Assembly (NCBI GenBank): GCA_963756185.1
Contig: CAVWMS010000002.1
Location: forward strand, 124,001-188,000
Length of the DNA stretch: 64,000 nt
Source: DATAXI01 sp963756185
Lineage (GTDB): Bacteria > Verrucomicrobiota > Verrucomicrobiia > Chthoniobacterales > Chthoniobacteraceae
Reading direction: 5' to 3'
The position numbers and the translations under genes are program-made. Of this stretch, positions 1 through 10,499 are shown piece by piece (position 1 is the stretch's first letter; the number at the start of each line of letters is the position of its first letter). Below the pieces are notes generated by a model. The model was not told the DNA's origin and ran no database searches. It was given only the letters and a program-made list of their open reading frames with translations.

Positions 1-962
1 CCAGGTCCAGATTTCTACTTCGGTTGACCGCTTCGGCGCTCCTGCTCTTGCTGCTGGTCACGAAGGTTCATTGGAGCGTGCTCTTTGCCGTTTGGGGACA
101 TTTGAGTCTGCCGCGTTACCTTTGCGCGTCGATGCTAGCGCCGGCGATGATTGCCATCCTCGCGCTCCGCTGGCGCATCTTTCTTCGGCAACAGTCGCTC
201 GAAATCCCCGGCTTTACCGTCCTGGGACTCACCTGGGCCGGACAATTCTTCAACACGGTCCTGCCCGGCAGCATCGGCGGCAACGTCGTGAAGATTTACC
301 AGGTCTGCCGGATGGCGCCTGACAAAAAGGCGGCTGCGGCAGCGTCGGTGATTGTCGACCGCTTCGCGGCGCTGATCGCGCTCACCGTGCTCGCGGCGAT
401 CTCGCTTGCCTGCGGCAGGGCATTGCCCGAGCTGAGCCTCAAATCGCTGCCCGGTTCGAGGTGGATCTGGCTCGGGGCGGCCGTTCTCCTCGCAGCCGCC
501 GCGGTCTTTTTCTTTGTCAAGGTGCTTGGCTCGCCCCATTGGCTGGCGCGGCTGAGGCAACTCGTCACCGCGTTGCGCGCCAGTTTTACCCCCAACCGGG
601 CGTTCTTCATCGGATTGGCGCTGGCCTTCGCGGTCCACCTGATGAATGTCGGCATCTTCTTCGGGTTTGCCCGCGCGCTGCATATCCCGATCACTTATTT
701 CCAGGCGCTTACGTTTTTCCCGATCATCCTCTTCCTGCTGCTCATCCCGGTGACCGTCAATGGCTATGGCTTGCGCGAAATGCTGTTGCTGTTTTATTTC
801 ACTCATTACCACATCACCTTGCAATCAACCGCTGGCGCCGGCCCGATGGAAACTGCAATAAGCCTCTCCCTGCTCGGTGTCGCAAATGACCTGCTTTGGA
901 ACCTGCCCGGCGGCCTTTGGTACATGCTCGCCGCCGGCAAACGCAAACTTCCCCATTCGTAA
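1..962 (+). CDS. UPF0104/YbhN-type flippase-like membrane protein (5' end outside window)
   Basis: Polytopic inner-membrane protein of the lysylphosphatidylglycerol synthase transmembrane (YbhN/AglD-like) family. The reading frame is open to the first base, so the true start probably lies upstream; the first possible internal start is TTG at 24. The core motif region GQFFNTVLPGSIGGNVVK (about residues 75-92 from that TTG) is the hallmark loop of the family. Hydrophobic helices fill most of the protein, and a late VTVNGYGLREMLLL segment matches the family C-terminal signature (compare TVAGIGVREYLLV in the second copy at 18127). Members sit in polysaccharide and glycolipid loci and are thought to help move lipid-linked material across the membrane. 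The exact substrate cannot be told from sequence. A second family member lies at 18127-19108, so the locus is bracketed by two copies. Confidence 0.8.
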   Translation, partial: RSRFLLRLTASALLLLLLVTKVHWSVLFAVWGHLSLPRYLCASMLAPAMIAILALRWRIFLRQQSLEIPGFTVLGLTWAGQFFNTVLPGSIGGNVVKIYQVCRMAPDKKAAAAASVIVDRFAALIALTVLAAISLACGRALPELSLKSLPGSRWIWLGAAVLLAAAAVFFFVKVLGSPHWLARLRQLVTALRASFTPNRAFFIGLALAFAVHLMNVGIFFGFARALHIPITYFQALTFFPIILFLLLIPVTVNGYGLREMLLLFYFTHYHITLQSTAGAGPMETAISLSLLGVANDLLWNLPGGLWYMLAAGKRKLPHS

Positions 963-1000
963 TTGCGCGCCGCGCACCCCCTCACCATACTGCCGCCGCC

Positions 1001-3186
1001 GTGGCCAAAAACCGCAAATCCTCCCCTCCCCAACGCACGCAACGCCGGCCCGTAAAGGCCGCGAAAAGACAGGCCTCGCCCGCAATGGAATGGGTGCGCT
1101 ACGCCGTGCTGGCGGCCATTTGCATGCTGCTCTGGTGCGGTGTCTACGACCGCTGGAGCGGCGCCGCGTGGAGCGTACCGATCGAGTACGGCATCCGGCC
1201 CGACGTGGCGGACGTGCTGTCCGACCTTGCCGGATTCAAGGCGGCCGCGGATGGCGATTACCTGCCGATCGTTTTCTATAACAACCCCCACCTGGGCGCG
1301 CCTTATTCGGGCAACGGCAACGATGTTCCCGAGACCGAGGGCTTTTTGACCTTGGGCACCGGACTGCTCGCGGGAGTCATCGGCCTTTTTCCCGCGGCGA
1401 ACTGCATGGTGATGCTGCTGCAGACGCTGGCGGCCATCGCTTTTTATTACACGGCGCGGCGGTTTAAGTGCGACTGGCGATGGAGCTTTGCCGGCGCGCT
1501 CTTTTTCGGTTTGGCGCCGTTCGGTTTTGCGCATTCGCTCCATCATTTCGTGGTCACGGACTACTGGCACATGGCGCCTGCCATCCTGGTCTGCTTCTGG
1601 ATCGGCAACGGAAACGGGCTGCGGTTCCGATCGAGGAATTACTGGTTTGCCATCGCGCTGGCCGTGGTGACGGGATGGCAGAACGTCTATTACACGAACA
1701 TGTTCATCCAGATGGTGGGTATCGGTCTCATCATCCAATGGGTGCGCCACGGATGGCGCGCCAGCGTTGCCGGCCCTGAGCGTCGGTTGCGCGGCATTCG
1801 CGGCGTTCATGGTCATGATGATGCGCACGGTCATTTACGGGATGTTGCACGGACATAACCCGAGCGCGGTGATTCGCAGTTATTCGCAGATGGAATTGTA
1901 CGCGCTGAAGCTGGTCGATTGCTTCATCCCCTTCCCGTATCACAAGATTCCCGCGTTCGCGGCGCTGGGCAGGCGCTTTTATCAATGGACGGCCCTGCCG
2001 GCTGAAATCCCGCCGGCGTGCTACTTTGGCGTGGTGGGCATCGCGGCGTTTTTGTGGCTGGCCGCTTACACGGTGCGCGTGGCCATCAAGCGGGACGGCA
2101 AGCGGGTGCCGACTCGAGGCGCTGCTGTCGGTCTGGATCATCCTTTATGCCACCGTCGGCGGCGTGAACGCGATGATGGGGGTGCTCAAGTTCGAGATGT
2201 TCCGCTCGACGACACGCTATTGCATCGTCCTCCTTTGCCTCGCGCTTCTGTTTGCGGTGCGGCGCTTGAGCCTGATTTCGAGGCGCTGGTCGCCCGTGCT
2301 GGCGTACGTGGTGCCGTTTGCGATCGCCGCGGCCGGGCTGTGGGAATTCCTGCCGCCCACCGCCGGCGAAGACATGCTCACCACGCAGACGGTGGTAGAT
2401 TCGGACCGGACCTTTGCCCAGGAGATGGAGGCGGCGCTGCCCAAGGGCGGAATGGTCTTTCAATTGCCGGTCATGGATTACCCGGAAAGCCCCTCGCTCC
2501 TCCCCGCTTACGATCATTTCCGGCCCTTCCTTTATACGAAGGACCTGCACTACTCCTTCGGGTCGGACAAGGGGCGGGTCCGCGATGCCTGGCAGCGCGT
2601 CGTTGCCGGGTTGACGCCGGCGGGGCAGATTGCCGCGCTCGAAAGCTACGGATTCTCAGGCATTTACATCAACGGCGAGGCCTATCCGGACGGGGGCGAT
2701 TCGATCATCGAGCAGTTTAAGGCGGCGGGCCGCACCGACATCCTGGTGAGCCCGCGGCGCGATTTGTTCTGCGTGGTCCTGCAGCCTTCGCCCAACCCGG
2801 TGCTGCCGCCGCCCGGGCCGCTCTTTGCCGAAGGCTGGTACACCGAGCAGGACGAACCCAATGGCGAGCGGATCAATCCCGCCCAGGCGAATGCGGACGT
2901 GATTCTGACCAATCCGACCGACCACCCGATCGACAAGTACGCGAATTTCTACATCGTCACCATCGCGCCGCGCACGGTGATCGCCAAGGGCGACGGCATT
3001 TACCAAAGCTGGCATGTCGACCAAAAGACCCCCGCCCGCGTCGCCAATATGCACCTGACGCTGCCGCCGGGTGAGGGCCGGCTCTATTTCACCACCGATG
3101 CGCCGCCGACGCCGACGCAGGTCGGGCCGATCAGCTTCGATATTGTGAACTTTGAGCTGACTGACTCTCCGCGGACGGAGCAGTAA
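1001..3186 (+). CDS. Polytopic membrane protein, YfhO/GT-C-like, with two frame breaks
   Basis: About 725 residues if two frame breaks are ignored. The likely start is GTG at 1001 (VAKNRKSS), because an upstream start would overlap the previous gene by 67 bp. The frame changes near 1766 and again near 2112. Both are equivalent to one extra base, and hydrophobic sequence continues across each. The N-terminal part has about ten predicted membrane helices after a short basic tail. A periplasmic-type loop early on contains NNPHLGAPYSGNGNDVPE, a loop type seen in YfhO-like and GT-C glycosyltransferase-like proteins. The C-terminal 300 residues are soluble and probably extracytoplasmic. No catalytic residue can be assigned with certainty. 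Position next to flippase and sugar genes suggests a role in surface glycan transfer. The 3' end overlaps the convergent gene ending at 3131. Confidence 0.55.
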
Positions 3187-4367
3187 TCCTGTCCACCACG
3201 TATTCGGCGAAGGGCAGCGCGCAGGTCCAGCCGGGCGAAACGGCGTTGAGGATGTGGGTCGAGCGGGCGTCGCCCTCGATGACAAAATCCATCTCGAGTT
3301 TTCGCTCCTTGATGTTCAGCAATTGCGCGCGGATGCCCGGCTCGCCCCAGTGCCGGTAATCCTCGATGCGCACGCCGTGCGCCAGCCGCGAGGCGAGCGA
3401 GACCAGGTGGGGCCGCGAATATTTTCGCAGTTCCTCGACGGCCAGCTTCCGGAAATCGAAATTCGCCGAGACCATCAGGCCCGCCTCCCGGAAGAGCACC
3501 TCGATGAATTCGCCGAACTTGAAATTGTCGAACCCGCGGTATTGCTCGCGCCAGAAGGCGGGGATGGCCGTCGGGCCGATCTTCGCGCTGCCGTCGGCCT
3601 TGACGGTGAAATGGACGCCGAGGAACGGGTTGCGCAGGTCGGGCACGGGATAAATGTTCGTGCGGAAAGCGCCTGGCGGCTCGTCGGAATAGAGGTAAAG
3701 GCCCTTGAAGGGAAGGATGCGGTATTTTTCCGAGAAACCGAAATCGAGCGCGATCTGGTCGGCGTACAGGCCCGCGGCGTTGACGATGTGACCCGCCTCG
3801 AAGGCGCCGGCCGGCGTGACCACGGCGCCGTTTTCCAGGCGCAGATAGCCGGCGCCGGTAACGATCTCGATTCCCTCGCGGCGCGCGTCCTCCTGCATCG
3901 CCGCGATCACCAGCGCCGGGTCGGCGGAGGATGGTGGTGGGGGAGAAGATGGCGCGCTGGTGGGTCTTGACGCGCGGCTCCATCTTGCGGGCTTCGTCCT
4001 CGGTGATGCTTTCCAGCGGCACGTTGTTGGCCTTGCCCCGGCGCAGCAATTCGTCCAGTTGCGGCAAATCGCTTTCCCCCTGCGCGACCACCAGTTTGCC
4101 GCATTTGTTGAGTGGGATCTTCCGTTCCTCGCAGTAGGCCGTGAGGGCGATGTTCCCCGCCCGCGTGAATTTCGCCTTCAGGCTGTCCGCGGAATAATAA
4201 AACCCGGCGTGAATGACCCCGCTGTTTCGCCCGCTGGCGTGCAAGCCGCATTGGGCTTCCTTCTCGATGACGCGCACCGTCGCCGCCGGAAACCGCGCCT
4301 TCAAAGCCCTTGCGACGCTCACCCCGACGATGCCGCCGCCAATCACGAGAAAGTCCGTTGGTTTCAT
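3131..4367 (-). CDS. lhgO: L-2-hydroxyglutarate oxidase-like FAD-dependent oxidoreductase
   Basis: FAD-dependent oxidoreductase of the DAO family, closest in style to L-2-hydroxyglutarate oxidase/dehydrogenase (LhgO/L2HGDH), which oxidises L-2-hydroxyglutarate to 2-oxoglutarate at the membrane. The N-terminus has the dinucleotide-binding motif VIGGGIVGVSVARAL (about residues 8-22), then the LhgO-type signature GLHASGRNSGVIHAGFYY. The second half, in a shifted frame from about 3930 on, continues with ADPALVIAAM, HIVNAAGLYAD and a C-terminal PTAIPAFWREQYRG segment, all expected in this family. One extra base near 3930 breaks the frame. Total length of about 410 residues fits the family (about 400). 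The gene lies antisense within a plus-strand glycan locus, and its stop overlaps the tail of the convergent gene. General DAO-family function is secure, the substrate less so. Confidence 0.8.
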
Positions 4368-4566
4368 TGAATTCCTTATAGAAATGCGCAGTTTAGCACG
4401 GATTTTGGCGTGTTAATTGATGAAAACTGGGCCGTTTTGCGCAAATTTTCGTCATAAATCCGTTTCCTAAGAATCCTTGCTCAAACCCCGCCCCCAAATA
4501 TCAGTGCGGGACCACTTTTCCCACCCCATAGCCTCCCGCAATCCCCTTTGCGCCCGTTTTCCCGAG
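4368..4566. other. Divergent intergenic region
   Basis: About 200 bp between the divergently read oxidoreductase and the heptose operon. It is clearly more A/T-rich (for example around 4375-4470) than the flanking genes, as expected if it holds promoters for both directions. No convincing -35/-10 pair or operator could be picked by eye. Confidence 0.4.
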
Positions 4567-5153
4567 ATGAACTCCCACCATCCCTCCCAATACGCCTCGA
4601 CCCTCAGTTCGGTCCTGGCGGACTTTGACTGGTCGCCGGTCGAGCGCCTGGCCGGGGTGCTGGATACCGCCTGGGCCGAGGGGCGGCACCTGTTTCTTTG
4701 CGGAAACGGCGGGAGCGCGGCCAACGCCATCCATATCGCAAATGATTTTATCTATGGAATCGGCAAGGAGATCGGGGGCGGGATGAAGGTCACGGCCCTG
4801 CCGGCGAACGCGGCGGTGGTGACCTGCCTGGGCAACGACCTTGGCTATGAGACAATTTTTGCGCGGCAACTGGCGGTGCTCGCCTCGCGCGGCGACATCC
4901 TCATCGTGCTGTCGGGCAGCGGCAATTCGCCGAACATCCTGCGCGCGCTCGAGGAGGCAAACGCCATCGGCATGGAGACTTACGCCATCCTGGGCTATTC
5001 CGGCGGGAAGGCGAAGGAGCTGGCCGGCGGGGCGATCCATTTTGCCGTTGATGATATGCAGATCGCCGAGGACTTGCAGATGGTGGTCGGCCATATGCTG
5101 ATGAAGATGCTCTGCGGCGGCGGCCGGCGCGTTCATCCACCCCGCGGGCATGA
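4567..5153 (+). CDS. gmhA: SIS-domain phosphoheptose isomerase-like protein (GmhA-like)
   Basis: Sugar isomerase (SIS) domain protein of about 195 residues, the size of GmhA, which converts sedoheptulose 7-phosphate to D-glycero-D-manno-heptose 7-phosphate as the first LPS-heptose step. The start chosen is ATG at 4567, giving MNSHHPSQYA; in-frame sequence upstream looks non-coding. Visible features are FLCGNGGSAANAIHIANDF (phosphate-binding loop, about residues 43-61), GNDLGYETIFARQL and VLSGSGNSPNILRALEEA, all typical of GmhA. The 3' end is uncertain. The frame runs on past 5150, but a one-base shift near 5120 would give a stop at 5151-5153, overlapping the next ATG as ATGA, as most junctions downstream do. 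It heads a heptose-type operon with separate kinase and nucleotidyltransferase genes. Confidence 0.8.
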
Positions 5154-5709
5154 GCGAGACGAAGATTCTCTCTTTCGAAAGCGCCGCCGCCGTCATCGCC
5201 CAATTGAAGGCGGAGGGGAACCGGATCGTGCAATGCCACGGGACGTTCGATCTGATCCATCCGGGGCACATGGTCCACCTCGAGGAGGCGAAGGCGCTCG
5301 GGCGATATCCTGGTGGTCACCGTCACCGCGGAGAAATTCGTGAACAAGGGCCCGGGCCGGCCCTGTTTCAACGACGGGATGCGCGCCCACTCGCTGGCGG
5401 CGCTGGCTTGCGTCGATTTCGTGGTGCTCATCCCGCATCGCGGACGCGGTCGAGGCCATCCGGCTGGTGAAGCCGGACATCTATTGCAAAGGGCGCGAGT
5501 ACGAGGACACGGCGACCAACGTCACGGGGAACATCCATGGCGACATCGCGGCGGTGAAGGAGTGCGGCGGGCGAAATCCGCTACATCGGGTCGGTGGTGT
5601 TCAGCTCGACGAAGCTGCTGAACCGGCATTTCGATTATCTCTCGTCGGAGTTGAAGACATTCTGCCGCGACATCAGCGCGGAATTCGGGGCGAACAGGAT
5701 TCGCGATGA
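5150..5709 (+). CDS. HldE C-domain-like nucleotidyltransferase (RfaE2-type), frame-broken
   Basis: Cytidylyltransferase-like fold enzyme that would transfer a nucleotide to a sugar 1-phosphate. The signature GTFDLIHPGH (about residues 30-39) is the HxGH-type nucleotide-binding motif of RfaE2/HldE C-domain enzymes. The chain then reads across four frame changes (near 5298, 5440, 5575 and 5688): VTVTAEKFVNKGPGRP, IYCKGREYEDTATNVTG, and YIGSVVFSSTKLLNRHF. All of these are expected RfaE2-like segments. In E. coli this domain is fused behind the kinase; here the order is reversed and the domains are separate genes. With the last break accepted the stop overlaps the ATG of the kinase at 5706. The nucleotide (ADP, GDP or CDP) cannot be told from sequence. 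Confidence 0.75.
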
Positions 5710-6694
5710 AGTGGAGCGAGTTCAGCGACCTGAAGATCCTGGTGATCGGCGACACGATCATCGACCAGTACACTTACCTGAAGGTCCAGGGACTGACCTC
5801 GAAGAACCGGATCATCTCGGGCCGCTACCTGCGCCAGGAGACACACCTGGGAGGCGCGCTGGCGGCGATGCGCCACGTGAGGCAATTTTGCGACAATGTC
5901 GGTTTCATCAGCCTGCTGGGCGAAGAGCCGTGGGTGAACGAGCTGCTGAAGGAGGCGCTCGCGCCGAAGGAGGATTTGACGATTCGCGACCCGGCCTTTA
6001 CGACGGTGGTCAAGAAGCGCTACGTCGAGCCGCTGCAAGGGGGGAATGAAATGATCGAAGCTCTTCTCGGTGAATTTCGTCGACGCCGATCCGCCGCGGT
6101 CGGCCACGCAGGGGCGGGTGCTGGATCGCATCCGCGAGCACATCCGCAACGTCGACGCGGTGCTGCTGCTCGATTTCGGCCACGGGCTGATGCAGCAGGC
6201 GATTCGCGAATGCGTGCAGGAGGAGGCGCCGTTCCTGGTGGTGAATTGCCAGACCAACAGCAACAACCACGGCTATAACATCATCACCCGCCAATACCAG
6301 CGGATGGATGCCTTTTCGCTGGATCAGCAGGAGATCATGCTGGCGTGCGGCCAGCGCGACTTGCCATTTCGAGACGGAACTGCACACGCTCAAGGAGCGA
6401 TTCGGCGCGACCTATGCCTGGCTGACGCGCGGGTCCGTGATGACCATCGGGCTCAAGACAGGGGAAAAGACGGTGCAAATCCCGCCGCTCGATACCGAGG
6501 TCATCGACACCGTGGGCGCGGGCGACGCTTTCTTTTCGGTGGCGGGCCTGGCCGCCGCGCGCGGCCTGCCGGCGAACCTCGCGACGTTCCTGGGCCAGTT
6601 GGCCGGCGCGCAGGCGGTAAAAATCGTCGGCAATGCCCGGCCCATTTCGAAGGCAAATCTGCTCAAGGGCGCGATGAGCCTTCTCAACTTCTAA
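5706..6694 (+). CDS. PfkB-family carbohydrate kinase (HldE N-domain-like)
   Basis: Ribokinase/PfkB-family sugar kinase of about 329 residues, related to the heptose 7-phosphate kinase domain of HldE. The start ATG at 5706 gives MKWSEFSDLKILVIGDTIIDQYTY, matching the HldE beginning (VLVVGDVMLDRY type). The substrate-binding GG segment (THLGGALAAMRHV) lies near residue 50. The C-terminal ATP/anion-hole motif DTVGAGDAFFSVAGLAAA (about residue 268 on) carries the catalytic base Asp of PfkB kinases. The frame breaks near 6058 and 6368, each equal to one extra base, and family sequence continues on both sides. It overlaps the nucleotidyltransferase gene and precedes an epimerase. The likely role is phosphorylation of the isomerised heptose phosphate. 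Confidence 0.78.
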
Positions 6695-6755
6695 TCGTCA
6701 TGCGCCGTTCCTTTTTCTTCGAGGCCCGCGAGCGCGGCGGCAAATAAGCCCCTCC

Positions 6756-7748
6756 ATGAAATGCATCGTTACCGGCGGCGCCGGTTTTATCGGCAGCCAT
6801 CTCGTCGATCTCCTGCTCGAGGAGAGGCATGAGGTCGCGTGCATCGACGACCTGAGCACCGGGCGCGTTTCCAACATTGCCCGGGCCTCGTCGTCGCCGC
6901 GATTTCATTCCGTCCAGCGCGATGTGCGGGAGGCGGCGTCGCGACCAGCTTCCCTGGCCGGCTGCCGATTGGTTTTTCCACCTGGCGGGACGGGCGGACC
7001 TGGTGCCGTCGATCGTGAATCCCGAGGATTATTTCAATGTCAACACCGAGGGGACGTTCCGCGCGCTGCAACTGGCGCGTGACCTGGGCGTTTCGCGATT
7101 CCTCTATGCCGCGAGCTCGACCTGCTATGGGTTGCCCGACGTTTTCCCGACGCCGGAAACGGCGCCATGCCGTCCGGCGCATCCGTACGGCCTGACCAAG
7201 TACCTGGGCGAGCAACTGGTGATGCACTGGAACCTCGTCTATCAGCTCCCCGCGCTGTCGCTGCGCCTGTTCAATGTCTACGGCCCGCGCAGCCGCACCA
7301 CCGGCGCGTATGGCGCAGTGTTCGGCGTATTTCTCAAGCAAAAGCTGGCGGGAGAACCGTTCACCGTGGTGGGCGACGGCACGCAGACGCGCGATTTTAC
7401 ATTCGTCTCGGACGTGGCGCGGGCGTTCCTGGCCGCGGCGCGCTCGAATGTTTCCGGCCAGATCCTGAATGTCGGCTCGGGCAACACGTACGCGGTCAAC
7501 CGGCTGGTTGAATTGCTCGGAGGCGAAAAACTTACATCCCCAAACGTCCCGGCGAGCCGGATTGCACATTCGCCGACACGAAAAAATTCTGTCGATGCTC
7601 GATTGGACAGCCGAAGGTGACGCTCGATGAAGGGGTGGCGCGCATGCTCGAAGTCATCGACGACTGGCGGGACGCGCCGCTCTGGACGCAGGAGTCCATC
7701 GCCGACGCCACGAAGGAATGGTTCAAGCATCTCGGAAAAACTCAATGA
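6756..7748 (+). CDS. NAD-dependent epimerase/dehydratase (first of operon)
   Basis: Extended short-chain dehydrogenase acting on nucleotide-sugars, about 330 residues. The NAD-binding motif GGAGFIGSH is at residues 7-15, the active-site serine region is AASSTCYG, and the YGLTK motif supplies the catalytic Tyr and Lys. A late FTVVGDGTQTRDFTFVSDVARA segment is typical of UDP-glucose epimerase or heptose epimerase relatives. The frame shifts near 6945 and again three times between 7530 and 7615. The final segment ends in WFKHLGKTQ, with TGA at 7746-7748 overlapping the next ATG. It may work on the activated sugar made by the kinase and nucleotidyltransferase just upstream. The precise reaction (4-epimerase or 6-epimerase) is not decidable here. 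Confidence 0.78.
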
Positions 7749-8758
7749 AGAATCCCAACATCCAGACTGTCCTGGTGACGGGCGGCGCCGGCTATGTCGG
7801 CTCCGTGCTCGTCCCGATCCTGCTCGAAGCCGGCTACCGCGTGCGCGTGCTCGATCTTTTCATCTACGGCGATCACGTCTTCGACGACGTGCCGCAAGAG
7901 GATCGCGAGCGACTCGAAATCCTGAAGGGCGACATGCGTGACCAGGCGCTGCTGCGCAAAGGGCTGGCGGGCTGCGACGCGGTGATCCATCTCGCGTGCA
8001 TCTCGAACGATCCGAGCTTCGAGCTCGACCCGGCGCTGGGGCGCTCGATCAATTTCGACGCGTTCATGCCGCTGGTGGATATCGCGAAGGACTCGGGCGT
8101 GCCGCCGTTTCATCTATGCCTCGTCGTCGAGCGTCTACGGCGTGAAGGAGGACCCGAACGTCACCGAGGAACTGCCGCTCGAGCCGCTGACCGATTACTC
8201 GAAATTCAAGGCGATGTGCGAAGATGAGCTGCGCAAGCGCGCAGTCGCCCGGCTTTACGACGCTCATCCTGCGGCCGGCCACGGTGTGCGGGTATTCGCC
8301 GCGGCTGCGGCTCGACCTTTCCGTCAACATCCTGACCAATCACGCCATCAATCGCGGGAAGATCACCGTGTTCGGCGGCCAGCAGCTTCGGCCGAATTTC
8401 CACGTGCGCGATTGCGCGGAGCTGTACGTGAAATGCCTGGCGCTGCCGGAGGAGCAGATCGCCGGCAAGACCTTCAACGCCGGCTATCAGAACCTGAAGC
8501 TGATGGACATCGCGGAGCTGGTGCGCAAGGTGGTGGGCGCGCAGGTGGCGATCGAAACCACGCCGACCAACGACAACCGCTCGTATCATATCTCCTCGGA
8601 AAAAATCCGGCGCGAGCTGGGCTATGAGCCGCGGCTTCACCATCGAGGACGCAATTCGCGGGCTGAGCGAGGCTTTTACCGCCGGGAAAATTCGCGATCC
8701 GCTGAACAATCCGTTCTATTATAATATCAAACGGATGCAGGAGATTCACATGACATGA
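7745..8758 (+). CDS. NAD-dependent epimerase/dehydratase (second of operon)
   Basis: Second extended SDR, about 337 residues, starting at ATG 7745 in a 4-bp overlap with the previous gene. It has GGAGYVGSVLV (NAD-binding, about residues 13-23), a VIHLACISNDPSFELDP segment in place of the usual VFHLAA, then YASSSVYG and DYSKFKAMCE (YxxxK). The SNDPS variant is characteristic of a subgroup found in surface-polysaccharide loci. Frame breaks lie near 8108, 8235 and 8632, all equal to one extra base. The C-terminus reads IEDAIRGLSEAF and ends at TGA 8756-8758. It differs enough from the preceding paralogue to suggest sequential steps on one nucleotide-sugar. Substrate unknown. Confidence 0.77.
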
Positions 8759-9579
8759 CAGAGACCCCGCCGCGCTCGACCTGATCTCGAGGAAGGTCCG
8801 TTTCCGGCTGATCGAAATGTCGCACCGGGCGCAGACGGCGCACCTGGCCGGGGCGCTTTCGTGCGTGGATCTGCTGGTCGCGCTTTACTGGACGCGGCTG
8901 CGGACAGGCCCGAGCACGCCGGACGATCCCGCGCGCGACCGGTTCATCTTGAGCAAGGGGCACACGATCAGCGCGCTGTACACGGTGCTGGCGATGCGCG
9001 GCTATTTTCCCGAGGAACACCTGATGGAATACAACCGCGAAGGCGCGGGCCTGCCGGAGCAACCCTCGCCCGGTTGCGTGCCCGGCGTCGAATGGGCGAC
9101 CGGTTCGCTGGGCCATGGGCTCGGCGTCGGCATCGGCATGTGCGTCGCGGCGCGCATCCATGGGACTGCCATTTCGCACCTATGTTTTGATGAGCGATGG
9201 CGAGTGCCAGGAGGGCTCGACCTGGGAGGCGGCGATGCTCGCGCCGAAGCTCGGGCTCGGAAGCCTGACGGTCATGGTCGATTTCAACCGCTGGCAGGCG
9301 ACCGGGCGCAGCACCGAGGTGATGCAGATCGAGCCGCTCGCGGCGAAATGGGAGGCTTTTGGCTGGGTCACACGGGAGATGGATGGCCACGATCTGTCCG
9401 GCCATCGTGGCCGCGCTGCACGAGGAAACGCCGGCCGGACAAGCCGCTGGCGATCATCGCCAACACGATCAAGGGCCGCGGTGTTTCATTCATCGAGGAC
9501 GACAACAACTGGCATTACCGTTCGCCGACCGCCGAGGAGGTCGAGAAGGCCAAGGAAGGAACTGCTCCCCGATGCGTAA
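8755..9579 (+). CDS. Transketolase, N-terminal subunit (thiamine-diphosphate-binding)
   Basis: N-terminal half of a split transketolase, about 275 residues. It has GALSCVDLLVALYW, the SKGH motif (FILSKGHTISALYTVLA) and the TPP/Mg-binding region SDGECQEGSTWEAAM ending in VDFNRWQ. The usual GDG is SDG here. The likely start is ATG 8755, overlapping the previous stop; a frame break near 8775 then separates it from the long frame, so ATG 8817 is an alternative. Further breaks occur near 9170, 9398, 9433 and 9555. The stop TAA (9577-9579) overlaps the ATG of the C-terminal subunit. Transketolases make sedoheptulose 7-phosphate, the substrate of the GmhA-like enzyme encoded at the head of the same operon, which may explain its presence here. 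Confidence 0.82.
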
Positions 9580-10499
9580 TGCCTTCGCAGACGAGATTCC
9601 TGAAGCTGGCCCGCGAGGATTCCCGCGTGGTGATGCTCAGCGGCGACATCGGCAACCGGCTGTTCGACAAATTCAAGGCGGAGTTTCCGGACCGCTTTTA
9701 CAATTGCGGCGTCGCCGAGGCCAACATGATCAGCATGGCGGCGGGGATGGCCAGTTGCGGGCTGCGGCCCATCTGCTACACGATCACGCCATTCGTGACC
9801 ACGCGCTGCCTGGAGCAGATCAAGGTCGATGTCTGCTATCACCACATGCCGGTGCTCATCGTCGGCACCGGGTCGGGGCTTTCGTACTGCGTCGCTCGGG
9901 TCGACGCATCATTCCTTCGAGGATATGGCGATCATGCGGGTGCTGCCCGATATGGGCGTGCTGGCCCCGGCGATTCCAACGAGTTGCGCTCGTGCATGCG
10001 CGCCGTCCTCAAGCAGGATGCGCCGGCGTACATTCGCATCGGAAAAAAGGGCGAGCCGGTGCTGTTCGCCGAGCCGCCGCCGTTTGAAATCGGCAAATGG
10101 AACGTGGTCGAGGCGGGCGAGCGCGTTTGCATCCTCGGATGCGGGACGCTGCTGCCGGCGGCCATCGCCGCGGCGTCGAGCCTGGTGTCGAGCGGCATCC
10201 GCGCGCAGGTGATGCGGTGCGCGAGCGTGAAGCCGCTCGATGGGGATTTCCTGCGCGCGGCCGCGGAAAGATTCGAGTTGCTGGCGACCGTCGAGGAGCA
10301 TTCGCTGGCCGGCGGGTTTGGCTCCGCCGTCGCGGAGTTTCTTGCGGACTCGGGCGCGGCGCGGCTCCCGCGGCTTTTGCGTTTCGGCATTCCCGATCAT
10401 TTCCTGCACGACTGCGGCGAGCAGGATGAAGCGCGATTGCACTGCGGGCTGGATGCCGCGTCCATCGCCAGCCGCGTCCTGGGGCAGTTGGAGCAGTGA
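9579..10499 (+). CDS. Transketolase, C-terminal subunit
   Basis: C-terminal half of a split transketolase, about 306 residues, starting at ATG 9579 inside the TAATG overlap. It shows the pyrimidine-binding domain: GDIGNRLFDKF, the invariant catalytic Glu in NCGVAEANMISMAAGMA, FVTTRCLEQIKVD and HHSFEDMAIMRV. It ends with a transketolase C-domain (CILGCGTLLPAAIAAA, LLATVEEHSLAGGFGSAVAEF). Frames shift near 9893 (one extra base) and near 9975 (probably one missing base). It pairs with the N-terminal subunit immediately upstream, as in archaeal and cluster-associated two-gene transketolases. The stop TGA overlaps the GTG start of the HAD gene. Confidence 0.85.
   Translation: MPSQTRFLKLAREDSRVVMLSGDIGNRLFDKFKAEFPDRFYNCGVAEANMISMAAGMASCGLRPICYTITPFVTTRCLEQIKVDVCYHHMPVLIVGTGSGLSYCVARVDASFLRGYGDHAGAARYGRAGPGDSNELRSCMRAVLKQDAPAYIRIGKKGEPVLFAEPPPFEIGKWNVVEAGERVCILGCGTLLPAAIAAASSLVSSGIRAQVMRCASVKPLDGDFLRAAAERFELLATVEEHSLAGGFGSAVAEFLADSGAARLPRLLRFGIPDHFLHDCGEQDEARLHCGLDAASIASRVLGQLEQ

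Noticed and set aside
5290..5600. Programmed ribosomal frameshifting
   Set aside because: Too many breaks per gene, no shared slippery site or stimulatory hairpin; sequence error is the simpler explanation.
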